DNA of 64,000 nt from Palsa-513 sp050010595 (GTDB lineage Bacteria > Actinomycetota > Thermoleophilia > Solirubrobacterales > Solirubrobacteraceae): NCBI GenBank assembly GCA_050010595.1, contig JBEKKS010000001.1:186001-250000 (forward strand). The letters are read 5' to 3'. A program made the translations under genes and the position numbers. Shown in pieces: positions 40,388-49,158 of this stretch. Positions within the stretch are counted from its first letter, which is position 1. The number at the start of each line of letters is the position of its first letter. The notes under the pieces were generated by a model. It did no database searches. It worked only from the letters and a program-made list of their open reading frames with translations, and was not told the origin of the DNA.

Positions 40388-42832
40388 CTACGCTGCTTGC
40401 TCCTTGCTGGGTTCTAGGAATCTCAGTCCGTCCTGTAGTCGCTGGCTGTATGCCACGAAGGCGGGTGACCGGTCGAGGCTCGTGCTCGCTGTGCTCGTAA
40501 CCCGCGCCGCGCGCCCCGGCGCGTCAACGGTGATGAGCTCGAGCTCGGAGAGGACTCGCAGCAGACGCCCCGCCAGCTCTGGCGAGTGTCCCTGCGGCGC
40601 GTCCCCACGGAGGACCCGCTCGAGTCGCTCGCCCGCCGCGCCCTCCAGGTCGCGAAGCGACCGGTAGCAGGCGGCGAGCGGGTCCCTGAGCTGGTACTCC
40701 CGCCCATGTATGTGCACTGCAAAGCGTAGCTCAGGCTCGCCCCAAGCAAGATGGGTGAAACCGTTGCCGCAGTGGGCGAGCGCGAGCTGCTGCTCGCTGG
40801 CGGGCGGGTCAAGCAGGACCAGGTGCATGTAGGGGGACTCGATCTCGGGGTTGCGCTCGAGCGCTGCGTAGGAGCAGAGCGCGAAGCCGCCGAGGCGCCC
40901 GGCCATGTGGCGCTGGCGCTCGCTGGCTGCGGCGCACAGCACGAGCACCGGCTCACCGGTGGCGACGAGCCCCGCGATCGTGGCGGCAACGCCACGGCCG
41001 CGCCTGTCACGCGGCTCGCGCTGCGGGGCGCTCGCGACCCCGGCGGGCGCGGGCGCGAGATCCCGTTCGAGCTCGCCCAACGCGCACGCGAGGTAGTCCG
41101 GCGGCTCGCCGACGATCGTGACCTGCTGCGGAGCGCACGCGGCAAGCGCACGCAGGACGAGCCGCGGCTCGACGACGCCCTGCCACTCGTTGCGCTCGAG
41201 CGCGAAGGCAGCATCAACGGGGATTCCCGGCTCGACTCCGAGGCGCGTACCGGAGCCGAACGCGACAGCGCGTGCCCGCCCACCGCCGGCTGTGATCGTG
41301 AAGCGCGCGTGATCGCCCCGCCGCTCGCCGCCGAACCCGGCCACGTCCTCGATCGTCGCGGCGCGCAGCAGCAGCGACACGGCGGGGTTGGCAGCGCCGA
41401 ACGGCGCGAGCGAAGCGAGCTCCTCGGCCAGGGCCAGGCCGACGTCGCCGCCATCGATGATCGCGTCGACCCGTTCATGCGGGGTGAGGTCGTGCTGCGC
41501 GAGCTCGCGCTCGGCGTGGGCGACGAAGGCAGCGCGAAACGCGTCGATCTTCGCGAGCTCGACCTGCAGGCCCGCTGCCGCACGGTGCCCGCCCCAGGTG
41601 ACGAGCTCGGCGGCCGCTGCCTCGAGGCCCGCGAGCAGATCGAAGGCGGGGATCGATCGCGCGGACCCGACGGCGACCTCCTCGCCCAGCGCGAGCAGTA
41701 CCGCAGGCCGTCCGTGGCGCTCGGCGATGCGAGCGGCAACGATCCCGATCACGCCGGGATGCCAGTCCTCGCCCGCAAGGACGTACGCGCTCGCCGGGCC
41801 GCTCGCCGCAACCTGCGCCTCCGCCTCGAAGCGGATCCGCGTCTCTGCGTGGCGTCGCTCGGCGTTCAGGTGGTCGAGCTCATCCGCGAGCTCGACAGCG
41901 CGGGCTTCGTCAGCGGTCAGCAGCAGCTCGAGTGCGCTGTCGGCGCGCTGCATCCGCCCAGCTGCGTTGATCCGCGGACCGATGCGGAAGCCGAGCGCGC
42001 GCTCGTCGACGCGCAGCGGGTCGACCTGTGCGACACGCATCAGCGCGCGCAGGCCGGGCCGCGCCGTGCTCGCCATCGCGCGCAAACCGGCACGAACGAG
42101 CCGGCGGTTCTCGCCGAGCAGGGGCACGACATCGGTCACCGTCGCGAGCGCGACCAGCTCGAGCTCGGCCGCGCTCTCGCTGTCGTCGAGTCCGGCGGCT
42201 GCGCGCAACGCTTGGGCGAGCTTGGCCGCGACAGCGGTCGCGCAGAGCTGCGCAGACGGGTAGCCGCAGAGCGCGGGATGCACGAGCGGGGCGCCCGGCA
42301 GGGCCCCGTCCGCGCGCGGCGCGTGATGGTCGGTGACGAGCACGTCCATGCCGGCCGCGCGTGCGCCAGCCACCGGCTCGATCGCCGTAATCCCACAGTC
42401 GGCCGCGATCAGCAGGCGTGTCCCACGCGAGGCGAGGCGCGCCACCGTCGCGAGGGCGAGCCCGTAGCCGTCGGCCACGCGGTCCGGCAGGTACCAGTCG
42501 ACGTCGGCGCCGAGCGCGCGCAACTGGCCGACGAGGATCGCCGTCGAGCAGACGCCGTCGCAGTCGTAGTCACCGTGGACGGTGATGACCGAGCCGCGCT
42601 CGACGTGGCCGAGCACGAGCTCGACGGCAGCACCGATGCCGCGGAATGCACGCGGCGAGTGGCACTCCTCCGCGGCGAGGAACGCACGCGCCGCAGCAGG
42701 CTCGCTAAGCCCGCGGCGCGCGAGCACCTGCGCCAGCACGTGGCTGACCCGGAGCTCGCGCTCGAGCAGCGCGAGGTCCGCGAAACGCGCCGGCGCGAGC
42801 TCGAAGGCGACTCTCTGTTGCTCCGTGTTCAT
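40388..42832 (-). CDS. recJ: Single-strand DNA exonuclease RecJ
   Basis: An 814-residue RecJ with DHH phosphoesterase motifs: HGDYDCDGVCS near residue 85, then AADCGIT and VTDHHAPR. The DHHA1 domain (RIMNAAGRM-like GPRINAAGRMQRA) and OB-fold follow. The C-terminal ~250 residues form an extra domain, common in Gram-positive RecJ. The frame is open to 42868, but the ATG at 42832 (MNTEQQRVAFELAPARF) gives the usual RecJ opening. It degrades 5'-ended ssDNA in recombination and repair. Confidence 0.93.
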   Translation of the reverse strand: MNTEQQRVAFELAPARFADLALLERELRVSHVLAQVLARRGLSEPAAARAFLAAEECHSPRAFRGIGAAVELVLGHVERGSVITVHGDYDCDGVCSTAILVGQLRALGADVDWYLPDRVADGYGLALATVARLASRGTRLLIAADCGITAIEPVAGARAAGMDVLVTDHHAPRADGALPGAPLVHPALCGYPSAQLCATAVAAKLAQALRAAAGLDDSESAAELELVALATVTDVVPLLGENRRLVRAGLRAMASTARPGLRALMRVAQVDPLRVDERALGFRIGPRINAAGRMQRADSALELLLTADEARAVELADELDHLNAERRHAETRIRFEAEAQVAASGPASAYVLAGEDWHPGVIGIVAARIAERHGRPAVLLALGEEVAVGSARSIPAFDLLAGLEAAAAELVTWGGHRAAAGLQVELAKIDAFRAAFVAHAERELAQHDLTPHERVDAIIDGGDVGLALAEELASLAPFGAANPAVSLLLRAATIEDVAGFGGERRGDHARFTITAGGGRARAVAFGSGTRLGVEPGIPVDAAFALERNEWQGVVEPRLVLRALAACAPQQVTIVGEPPDYLACALGELERDLAPAPAGVASAPQREPRDRRGRGVAATIAGLVATGEPVLVLCAAASERQRHMAGRLGGFALCSYAALERNPEIESPYMHLVLLDPPASEQQLALAHCGNGFTHLAWGEPELRFAVHIHGREYQLRDPLAACYRSLRDLEGAAGERLERVLRGDAPQGHSPELAGRLLRVLSELELITVDAPGRAARVTSTASTSLDRSPAFVAYSQRLQDGLRFLEPSKEQAA

Positions 42833-42874
42833 CGCGCACGAGCCTACGCACGCGATGCGACGGAACACTGCGCG

Positions 42875-43315
42875 CTAGTGCTTCTTGTGCTTGTGCGTCG
42901 TGAGTCCGAGCTTCGTCGGGCCGAAGGTCGCCGGCGTGCCGCCGCTCGGGCTGAAGCTGACCGAAAGCTCGACCCCCCTCAGCTCGAGCGTGCGGGCGAC
43001 TGCGCGCCCGGCCTTCGCCGGTGGCGTGACGGTGATCACGGTGCTACCGGCACCGCTCAGCGTGACCGTCTTCGTCGCGTACCGGCCACCGCCCTTGCGC
43101 GTGATCACGATCTCGGCCGTGCCGGCGTCCGAAACCGTCAGCGTCAGGCGGACGAGGCCGTTGCGCAGCAGGTGGGCGTTGGTGACGGTGAAGTGGTTGC
43201 TCGGCGCCGTCGTGGAAGGAGCGCCGGCACTGATCGTCAGGGTCGCGCTCGCACCGCCCGCGAACGTGTAGTTAGCGGCGCTCAGGCTGCCCGGCGCGCT
43301 CGCGCGCCGCGCCGA
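42875..43315 (-). pseudogene. C-terminal fragment of a secreted beta-sandwich protein
   Basis: An open frame of 146 codons encodes beta-strand-rich sequence (LRNGLVRLTLTVSDAGTAEI, then TVTPPAKAGRAVARTLELRG) ending in a His/Lys tail (THKHKKH), like the stalk end of a secreted Ig-like protein. There is no start codon until a GTG at 43108, no signal peptide, and its 5' part overlaps the neighbouring small membrane protein gene in another frame. I read it as the remnant of a larger gene whose 5' end was replaced. Expression from the GTG as a 77-residue product cannot be ruled out. Confidence 0.6.
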
Positions 43316-43565
43316 TCACGTAACCGAGCAGCATCCCGACGAGCGCGCCGGGGATCGCGTAGAGGACCGTCGAGAGGTGCGTCGCGTGGCGGCCCGGCAC
43401 CGCGAGGCCGTGGTGCGCGAGCGCGAAGATCAGGAACCCGGCGACGATCGAGCCGACGATCGAGAAGACCAGCGCGCCGACGATCCCACCCCAGAAGCGA
43501 TCCGGAAGCCAGATCGTGTAGTGCCAGAGGGCAAGGCCCATCATGACCCAGGCGAGGACTCCCAT
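43272..43565 (-). CDS. GlsB/YeaQ/YmgE-type small membrane protein
   Basis: A 97-residue protein with three membrane helices and Gly-rich turns (DRFWGGIVGALVFSIVGSIV, then AIPGALVGMLLGYVIGAARE). These are features of the stress-related, transglycosylase-associated family of unknown biochemical role. The ATG at 43565 is chosen over the open frame to 43643 because the hydrophobic N-terminus starts there and a GGGAG ribosome site precedes it. That site lies in one arm of the large inverted repeat described next. Confidence 0.7.
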   Translation of the reverse strand: MGVLAWVMMGLALWHYTIWLPDRFWGGIVGALVFSIVGSIVAGFLIFALAHHGLAVPGRHATHLSTVLYAIPGALVGMLLGYVIGAARERAGQPERR

Positions 43566-43566
43566 T

Positions 43567-43751
43567 AGTGGTTCTCCCGCGCACGGTATGCGGTGTGTGG
43601 CGAGCGGCCGGCGTCGGCTCGCCAGGACGCAAGGAGCGAGCAAGGCCGGCTGCCGTGCCGCGAATTGCCTGTCCCCCGAACGGGGGAAGGACGCCGCCGG
43701 ACGGCGTCCGGATGCCGACTCACGATGTGCGCCGTGCGCGGGAGGACCACT
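43567..43751 (-). repeat. 20-bp inverted repeat framing a structured 145-bp spacer between secDF and the small membrane protein gene
   Basis: The arms at 43567-43586 and 43732-43751 match at 19 of 20 positions. One arm begins at the secDF stop codon and the other ends one base before the next ATG, covering its GGGAG ribosome site. Inside are two perfect hairpins: CCCCC/GGGGG with a 4-base loop (43673-43686) and GGACGCCG/CGGCGTCC with a 5-base loop (43689-43709). It may be an RNA structure that couples the two genes, or a small MITE-like element; no target-site duplication was seen. Confidence 0.7.
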
Positions 43752-46700
43752 TACCTGTTCCTCCCGTGGCGGCGGTTGCGTGAGCGCGACTTGGAGGCGC
43801 CGCGCGGTCGCTCGTCCTTCGGCATGACGACATCCTCGGGGCGGGCATCCGCAGTCAGGTCGGGCTCGGGCTCGGGGATCAGCGTCGGTGCGGGGCGATC
43901 GGCGTGCAGGTCACGCACGAGCTGGCCCCACTCGGATCCGGAGACGCCCGCACCCGGCAGATCGGGCTGCGTGAGGCGCCCGCCGCGGCGCGGGCGGCGC
44001 TCCTGCACGACCGTCTCGCGCGCCGCGTCGCCGGATGTCGCATAGGCCGGCACGACGCCGCCGTTGGCGGCCGCGATCCGCGCGCGCCGCCGGCGATAGA
44101 CGGGCTCGCGCTCCTTCCAGTGCGTCAGCACCGGCGAGGCGATGAAGATCGACGAGTACGCGCCGGAGGCGACGCCGACGAGCAGGGCGAAGGCGAAGTC
44201 CTTCAGCGTCGTGCCGCCGAACAGCAGCAGCGCGAGCACCGGGAGCAGCGTGCAGAAGCTCGTCGCGAGGGATCGCGTGAGCACCTCGGACATCGAGCGG
44301 TTGACGATCTGCGAGAAGGCAGCGTTCTGCATTCGCGCGACGTTCTCGCGCACCCGGTCGAAGACGATGATCGTGTCGTAGATCGAGTAGCCCAGGATGG
44401 TCAGGAGAGCCGCGACCGTGTCGGCTGTCACCTGCCTCCCGGTCAACGCGTAGACGCCGGCTGTGATCAGGAGGTCGTGGGCGAGCGCGATCAGCACCGG
44501 GACCGCGTACTTCCATTCGAAGCGCAGCGCGATGTAGGCCGAGATCGCGAGCAGCGACGCGATGATCGCGACCAGCGCGGAGTTCTCGACGGTCTTGCCG
44601 AAGCTCGGCCCGACCGAGGTCGAGCTGAAGCCGCCGCTCTTGAGCCCGAACGCCTGGTTGAGCGCGTACTCGACGGTGCCCGGCGTGAAGTTGTTGCCGA
44701 GCTGCCCGGGCGAGAGCGTCTTGACCGAGATCTGGTAGCTGTTGGAGACGCTCCGGGCCTTCGAGCCGGTCCCCTGCGTTCGTGCGCTGATCTGCTGCAC
44801 GACCGGGTTTGCGAGCAGCTTCGGCAGGCCGTTGCCGTGCAGCGAGGCGAGCACCTTGTCGACGTCGCTGATCGAGGCGGAGCGCGCGAACGTCGCCTGG
44901 ATCTGCGTGCCGGAGACGAAATCGATGCCGAAGTTGACGCCCTTGACGCCGATCGCGATCGCACCGACCGCGAGGATCGTGCCCGACAGCGTGAAGAACC
45001 AGCGCGAGCGGCCCATGAAGTCGAAGCGCCAAGCGGTGAAACGCTTGCGCACGCCGATCGACGACTGGCGCCGCAGCGCGCGCGTCGAGCCCATCGTGGT
45101 GAGGATCGCGCGCGTTGCCGCAACCGCGGTCAGCAGCGAGACGATCACGCCGATCCCGAGCGTGAACGCGAAGCCCTTGACGTCGGCCTGCGAGAGCATG
45201 AAGAGGATGAACGCCGTCATGAACGTGACCGCGTTCGCGTCGATGATCGACCCGAAGCCGCGCTTGTAGCCGGCGGCGATCGCGTTCGCGGCCGAGCGCC
45301 CGGCGCGCGACTCCTCCTTGACGCGTTCGAATATGACGACGTTCGCGTCCGCAGCGACGCCGATCGTCAGGATCAAGCCGGCGATTCCCGGCAGCGTGAG
45401 CGTGATCGGGATCAGCTTGATCAGCGCGTAGTAGTAGATCGCGTAGATCGCGAGCGCGGCGACCGCGATCACGCCGAGCACGCGATAGAACGCCAGCAGG
45501 AACAGCGCGACGATCAAGAGGCCGGCGGCACCCGCGAGCAGTCCCTGGTTGAGCGCCTGGTGGCCGAGCGTCGCCCCGACCTGCTGGCTCGAGATGACCA
45601 CCAGGTTGATCGGCAGCGCGCCGCTCGAGAGCAGGTTCGCCAGCTGTTGCGCGGTCGAGATCGTGAAAGAGCCGGAGATCTCGCTGCCGGTCGTCGCATC
45701 GATACCGCTCGGGAACTGCGTGAAGTCGATGTACGGGACCGTGATCAGCCGCTGGTCGAGCACGATCGCGAAGTGCTGGAAGTTGTAGTTGTTTCCGACG
45801 CTGGTGGACGAGCCGCGCTGTGCGATCGTCGCCGTGACCTTCTGGAAGACGCTTGTGGCGTTCCCCTTGAAGCCGAACTCGACGACGGGCTCACCGGTCT
45901 GCGTGTCGATCTGCTCGGACGGATTCGTCACGTCCTTGCCCGTGATCACCGGGTCATCGCGCAGGACGTAGTAGTAGTCGTAGGTGGGGTCTGCCGCGTC
46001 GGTTGGCGTCAGCGCCTGACGGACAACCGTGCCCGGCTTGACGAAGACGATCTTCGCGCCGGGCGGCACCTTCTTCCCGGCCACCGAGACGTCCTGCTTG
46101 AGGTATCCCTTGGCCACCTGCTGCTCGGCCGAGTTGCCGGGGTAGGGCACCGCCTCGCCGTTGGGCGTCAGCATCGTCTGCTTCGCCGGATCGACGTAGT
46201 AATAGGTCCCGTAAGGCGCGGACATGGTCTTGTAGTGCGCCGCCGGGCAGCGCTCGGCGCGTGCTACGGCTGCGTATTCGTTGAGCGCGTTCGCGGAGGT
46301 GCCCGGGTTCCCGCCGTCAGCGTTCGCAGCCGAGTCATCGCCCGTCGCCGACGAGTCGTTCGCTCCCGCCGGCTTGCACGAGGCGGTCAGGACGCTGGCC
46401 TCCCAGTCGTAGAAGTAGAGCTCCGCGGTCGTGCCGACCTCGGCCTCGGCCTGCGAGACGCTCTTGACACCGGCGAGGCTGACGTCGATCTCGTTGCTGC
46501 CCGAGCTCGTGATCGACGCGTTGCTGACGCCGAGCGAGTTGACGCGCGACTGGATGATGCTGATCGCCTGGTTGATCGTCGCCGCGTCGACCTTCGCGCC
46601 GCTGGTCGCGCGGCCCTGGAAGATCAGCTCGACGCCGCCCTTCAGATCGAGGCCGAGCTGGGTCTTCTTCGGCTTGACGACGCCTGGGATCCCGACCGTT

Positions 46701-46771
46701 ACGAGCAGCGAGATGATGATCAGCGCCGCGACGATCGCGAGAACGAACGCGTTGCGTCGGCGGTCACTCAA
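43751..46771 (-). CDS. secDF: Fused protein translocase subunit SecDF
   Basis: A 1,006-residue fusion of SecD and SecF, which use the proton gradient to drive the late stages of Sec export. SecD half: DLKGGVELIFQGRATSGAKV near residue 45 and six membrane helices (LPGIAGLILTIGVAADANVV, then FERVKEE). SecF half begins near residue 580: FGIDFVSGTQIQATFA, and later YSIYDTIIVFDRVRENV. A long low-complexity insert (SSATGDDSAANADGGNPGTS region, residues ~145-250) enlarges the first extracytoplasmic domain. Separate secD and secF genes are more usual in Actinomycetota. Confidence 0.95.
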   Translation of the reverse strand: MSDRRRNAFVLAIVAALIIISLLVTVGIPGVVKPKKTQLGLDLKGGVELIFQGRATSGAKVDAATINQAISIIQSRVNSLGVSNASITSSGSNEIDVSLAGVKSVSQAEAEVGTTAELYFYDWEASVLTASCKPAGANDSSATGDDSAANADGGNPGTSANALNEYAAVARAERCPAAHYKTMSAPYGTYYYVDPAKQTMLTPNGEAVPYPGNSAEQQVAKGYLKQDVSVAGKKVPPGAKIVFVKPGTVVRQALTPTDAADPTYDYYYVLRDDPVITGKDVTNPSEQIDTQTGEPVVEFGFKGNATSVFQKVTATIAQRGSSTSVGNNYNFQHFAIVLDQRLITVPYIDFTQFPSGIDATTGSEISGSFTISTAQQLANLLSSGALPINLVVISSQQVGATLGHQALNQGLLAGAAGLLIVALFLLAFYRVLGVIAVAALAIYAIYYYALIKLIPITLTLPGIAGLILTIGVAADANVVIFERVKEESRAGRSAANAIAAGYKRGFGSIIDANAVTFMTAFILFMLSQADVKGFAFTLGIGVIVSLLTAVAATRAILTTMGSTRALRRQSSIGVRKRFTAWRFDFMGRSRWFFTLSGTILAVGAIAIGVKGVNFGIDFVSGTQIQATFARSASISDVDKVLASLHGNGLPKLLANPVVQQISARTQGTGSKARSVSNSYQISVKTLSPGQLGNNFTPGTVEYALNQAFGLKSGGFSSTSVGPSFGKTVENSALVAIIASLLAISAYIALRFEWKYAVPVLIALAHDLLITAGVYALTGRQVTADTVAALLTILGYSIYDTIIVFDRVRENVARMQNAAFSQIVNRSMSEVLTRSLATSFCTLLPVLALLLFGGTTLKDFAFALLVGVASGAYSSIFIASPVLTHWKEREPVYRRRRARIAAANGGVVPAYATSGDAARETVVQERRPRRGGRLTQPDLPGAGVSGSEWGQLVRDLHADRPAPTLIPEPEPDLTADARPEDVVMPKDERPRGASKSRSRNRRHGRNR

Positions 46772-46822
46772 GGCTTGGCCTGCATGTTCAAGGGAGCGTT
46801 TCGGGGCGGCGGGACCGTGCGC

Positions 46823-47272
46823 TCAGCGCGACGGTGTCAGGACGAGCAGCAGCCCGCCATCGTCATCGTAAGCGGGAAAGAGATCGGCTGTCGCTGTGGC
46901 GGAGCGATCGCTGTCGGTGCGCAGCGTCGCCGGCTTGCCGAGCGCGCGCACGCCCCACTCGAGCACTGTCGCAACGTGATCCTGGCCGCTCTCGAAGCTG
47001 AGGCCGAGCGCCTGGGCGATCGGCTGACCGACGACCTCCTCCTCCTCGTAGCCGGTGAGCTCGAACGAGCCGCGCCCACAACCGATCACGCGGCCCTCCT
47101 TGTCGGCGACGAAGAAAGCCGCATCGGGAGCCGGGTAGTAGTCGTCGAGCAGCTCGAACAGGAACGAGAAGCCGCAGTGCGCGCAACCACGCTCGTCGCG
47201 GCGGAAGGCCTCGTAGCGGTCCGAGGCGATCGAGCGCTCGCCGCAATTCGGGCAGATGAAAGGGTGGCTCAT
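46823..47272 (-). CDS. Zinc-ribbon plus PAS-domain protein
   Basis: A 149-residue soluble protein. An N-terminal zinc ribbon has CPNCGERS and CAHCGFS (residues ~8-35). A PAS domain follows (PAPDAAFFVADKEGRVIGCG, then FELTGYEEEEVVGQPIAQAL). No output domain is present. It lies downstream of ruvB-linked genes and upstream of secDF on the same strand. It could sense a small ligand or redox state, but no partner is evident. Function unknown. Confidence 0.75.
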   Translation of the reverse strand: MSHPFICPNCGERSIASDRYEAFRRDERGCAHCGFSFLFELLDDYYPAPDAAFFVADKEGRVIGCGRGSFELTGYEEEEVVGQPIAQALGLSFESGQDHVATVLEWGVRALGKPATLRTDSDRSATATADLFPAYDDDGGLLLVLTPSR

Positions 47273-47356
47273 ACGTATGGGAAGCCTACAGCCGCGACCT
47301 CAACCACCGATCAGCGGGCCGGCGGAGGACTTGCGAGCCGGGCCACCAGACGCGCC

Positions 47357-47554
47357 TCAATAGCGGTCACTGCGGTTGTACTCGCGCAGCCGCTCGCGCC
47401 CCCACGCGAGCAGCAGGAGCCCTACGACAACCCCGATCAGCGTTTCCCATAGCGAGGTGCTTCCCGCGATCGCCCCGGCGATCGAGCCTCCCGCGATACA
47501 CAGACCACCGATCATCAATCCCAGCCAATTGTTCAGAAAGCCGCCGGTCGGCAT
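47357..47554 (-). CDS. Small hypothetical two-helix membrane protein
   Basis: A 65-residue protein with two hydrophobic, Gly-rich segments (LGLMIGGLCIAGGSIAGAIA; LWETLIGVVVGLLLLAWGRE) and a charged tail ending RSDRY. It starts 7 bp after ruvB ends on the same strand (its ATG lies just downstream of ruvB's stop). No family recognised. Coding potential is supported by its spacing, hydrophobic pattern and lack of conflict with neighbours. Confidence 0.55.
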   Translation of the reverse strand: MPTGGFLNNWLGLMIGGLCIAGGSIAGAIAGSTSLWETLIGVVVGLLLLAWGRERLREYNRSDRY

Positions 47555-47560
47555 CGCAAG

Positions 47561-48574
47561 CTAGAACAGCGCCGGGGTCGCCTCCGGCGCGTCGAGTCCG
47601 AGGTGCGCGTAAGCGTGGATCGTTGCCGAGCGCCCGCGCGGTGTCCGCTTGATCATGCCGAGCTGGAGCAGGTAGGGCTCGTAGACGTCTTCGATCGTGT
47701 CGCGCTCCTCGCCGACCGCGACCGAGAGCGTCGAGAGGCCGACCGGACCGCCGGAGAAGCGCTCGCAGATCACGCGCAGGATCTCGCGATCGAGCCGATC
47801 GAGGCCGAGCTCGTCGACCTCGAGCAGTGCGAGCGCGGCCTCGGCGGCAGTGGCGCTGACCGTGCCGTCCCCGCGAACCTCGGCGAAGTCACGGGCGCGC
47901 TTGAGCAAGCGGTTCGCGACGCGTGGCGTGCCGCGGCTGCGACGCGCGATCGCGAGCGCGCCCTCGCCGTCGAGCGTCAGCTCGAGGATTCGCGCGGCGC
48001 GGCGCACGATCTCGGCGAGCTCCTCGTGCGTGTATGGATCGAGGCGGGCCTGGATGCCGAAGCGGTCGCGTAGCGGCGTCGTCAAGAGGCCCGAGCGCGT
48101 CGTCGCGCCGACGAGCGTGAACGGCGGCAGATCGAGCGTGACGACGCGCGCGCCGGCGCCCTGCCCGACCGTGATCGGCAAGCGGTTGTCCTCCATCGCC
48201 GGGTAGAACGTCTCCTCGAGCGCGCGCGGCAGACGGTGGATCTCATCGACGAAGAAGACGCTGCGCGGCTCGAGTGAGGAGAGGAACGCGGCGATGTCGC
48301 CCTTGCGCTCGAGCGCCGGTCCGGCTGTCGCGACGAACGGAACGCCGAGCTCGGTCGCGATGATCTGAGCGAGCGAGGTCTTGCCGAGCCCCGGCGGCCC
48401 GGCGAGCAGGACGTGGTCGAGCGCCTCGCCGCGCGCGCTCGCCGCCTCGATCGCGACCGCGAGCTGCTCCTTGAGCTGGCGCTGCCCGACGAACTCCTCG
48501 AGCCGGCGCGGGCGCAGCGTGACGTCGAACTCGTCCTCGACCGCGAGGTAGGGCGTCTGGATTCGCTCGCTCAT
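47561..48574 (-). CDS. ruvB: Holliday junction helicase RuvB
   Basis: A 337-residue AAA+ motor driving branch migration on RuvA. Motifs: LRPRRLEEFVGQRQLKEQL, Walker A GPPGLGKTSLAQ, Walker B VFFVDEIHRLPR, sensor I LVGATTRSGLLTTPLRDRFG and the arginine finger region. The C-terminal winged helix ends the protein (LGMIKRTPRGRSATIHAY). It overlaps ruvA by 4 bp. Confidence 0.98.
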   Translation of the reverse strand: MSERIQTPYLAVEDEFDVTLRPRRLEEFVGQRQLKEQLAVAIEAASARGEALDHVLLAGPPGLGKTSLAQIIATELGVPFVATAGPALERKGDIAAFLSSLEPRSVFFVDEIHRLPRALEETFYPAMEDNRLPITVGQGAGARVVTLDLPPFTLVGATTRSGLLTTPLRDRFGIQARLDPYTHEELAEIVRRAARILELTLDGEGALAIARRSRGTPRVANRLLKRARDFAEVRGDGTVSATAAEAALALLEVDELGLDRLDREILRVICERFSGGPVGLSTLSVAVGEERDTIEDVYEPYLLQLGMIKRTPRGRSATIHAYAHLGLDAPEATPALF

Positions 48575-49158
48575 GCTCCGAGCCTCGTCGCGCGCAGCGC
48601 CGCGGCGAGCAGCTCCTCGGCGCTCTCGCCCTGCGCGTCCGCGAGTAGCGAGTCGACCTCGGCCGGCGCGAACCCGAGCTCGAGCAGGCCTTCGCGCGCG
48701 ATCTGGCGCGGCGCGGCATCGGCGGCGCGGCGCACGACGATGCCCTCCCCCATGCTCTCGCCGACCTTCTCGCGCAGCTCGACGATGATCCGCTCCGCGG
48801 TGCGCTTGCCGACTCCCGGGACCGCCTGGAAGCGCGCGCTGTCGCCGGCGGCGATCGCAGCGTAGAGCTCTGTGACGCTGCCGCCACCGAGCACCGCGAT
48901 CGCGACCTTCGGCCCGACCGACTGGACGCCGAGCAGCATCAGGAAGAGCTCGCGCTCCTGCTCGGTGGCGAACCCGTAGAGCTGGAGTGCGTCGTCGCGC
49001 ACGATCAGGTGCGTGTGGAGCGTTACCTCGCTGCCGAGCGGCGGCACGCTCGCGAGCGTCTGCGCCGAGACGCCGACCCGGTAGCCGACGCCGCCACAGG
49101 CGATGACGACGCTGTCGCCTCGCCGCGAGAGCACCTCACCGCGCAGCAGCGCGATCAT
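48571..49158 (-). CDS. ruvA: Holliday junction-binding protein RuvA
   Basis: A 195-residue RuvA. Start ATG at 49158 (MIALLRGEVLSRRGDSVVIA) overlaps the ruvC stop by 4 bp; upstream open frame is ruvC shadow. OB fold, two helix-hairpin-helix motifs (LLGVQSVGPKVAIAVL; FQAVPGVGKRTAERIIVELR) and the C-terminal RuvB-binding domain (REGLLELGFAPAEVDSLL) are all present. It tetramerises on the junction and recruits RuvB. Confidence 0.97.
   Translation of the reverse strand: MIALLRGEVLSRRGDSVVIACGGVGYRVGVSAQTLASVPPLGSEVTLHTHLIVRDDALQLYGFATEQERELFLMLLGVQSVGPKVAIAVLGGGSVTELYAAIAAGDSARFQAVPGVGKRTAERIIVELREKVGESMGEGIVVRRAADAAPRQIAREGLLELGFAPAEVDSLLADAQGESAEELLAAALRATRLGA

Noticed and set aside
40751..43546. 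A 931-codon plus-strand frame opposite recJ and its neighbours.
   Set aside because: Composition is dominated by Arg, Ala and Glu with no fold pattern. It is a shadow of recJ.
43904..47452. A plus-strand open frame of 1,182 codons opposite secDF.
   Set aside because: It is the antisense shadow of a GC-rich gene, rich in Arg, Asp and Glu, with no domain. secDF on the other strand is unmistakable.
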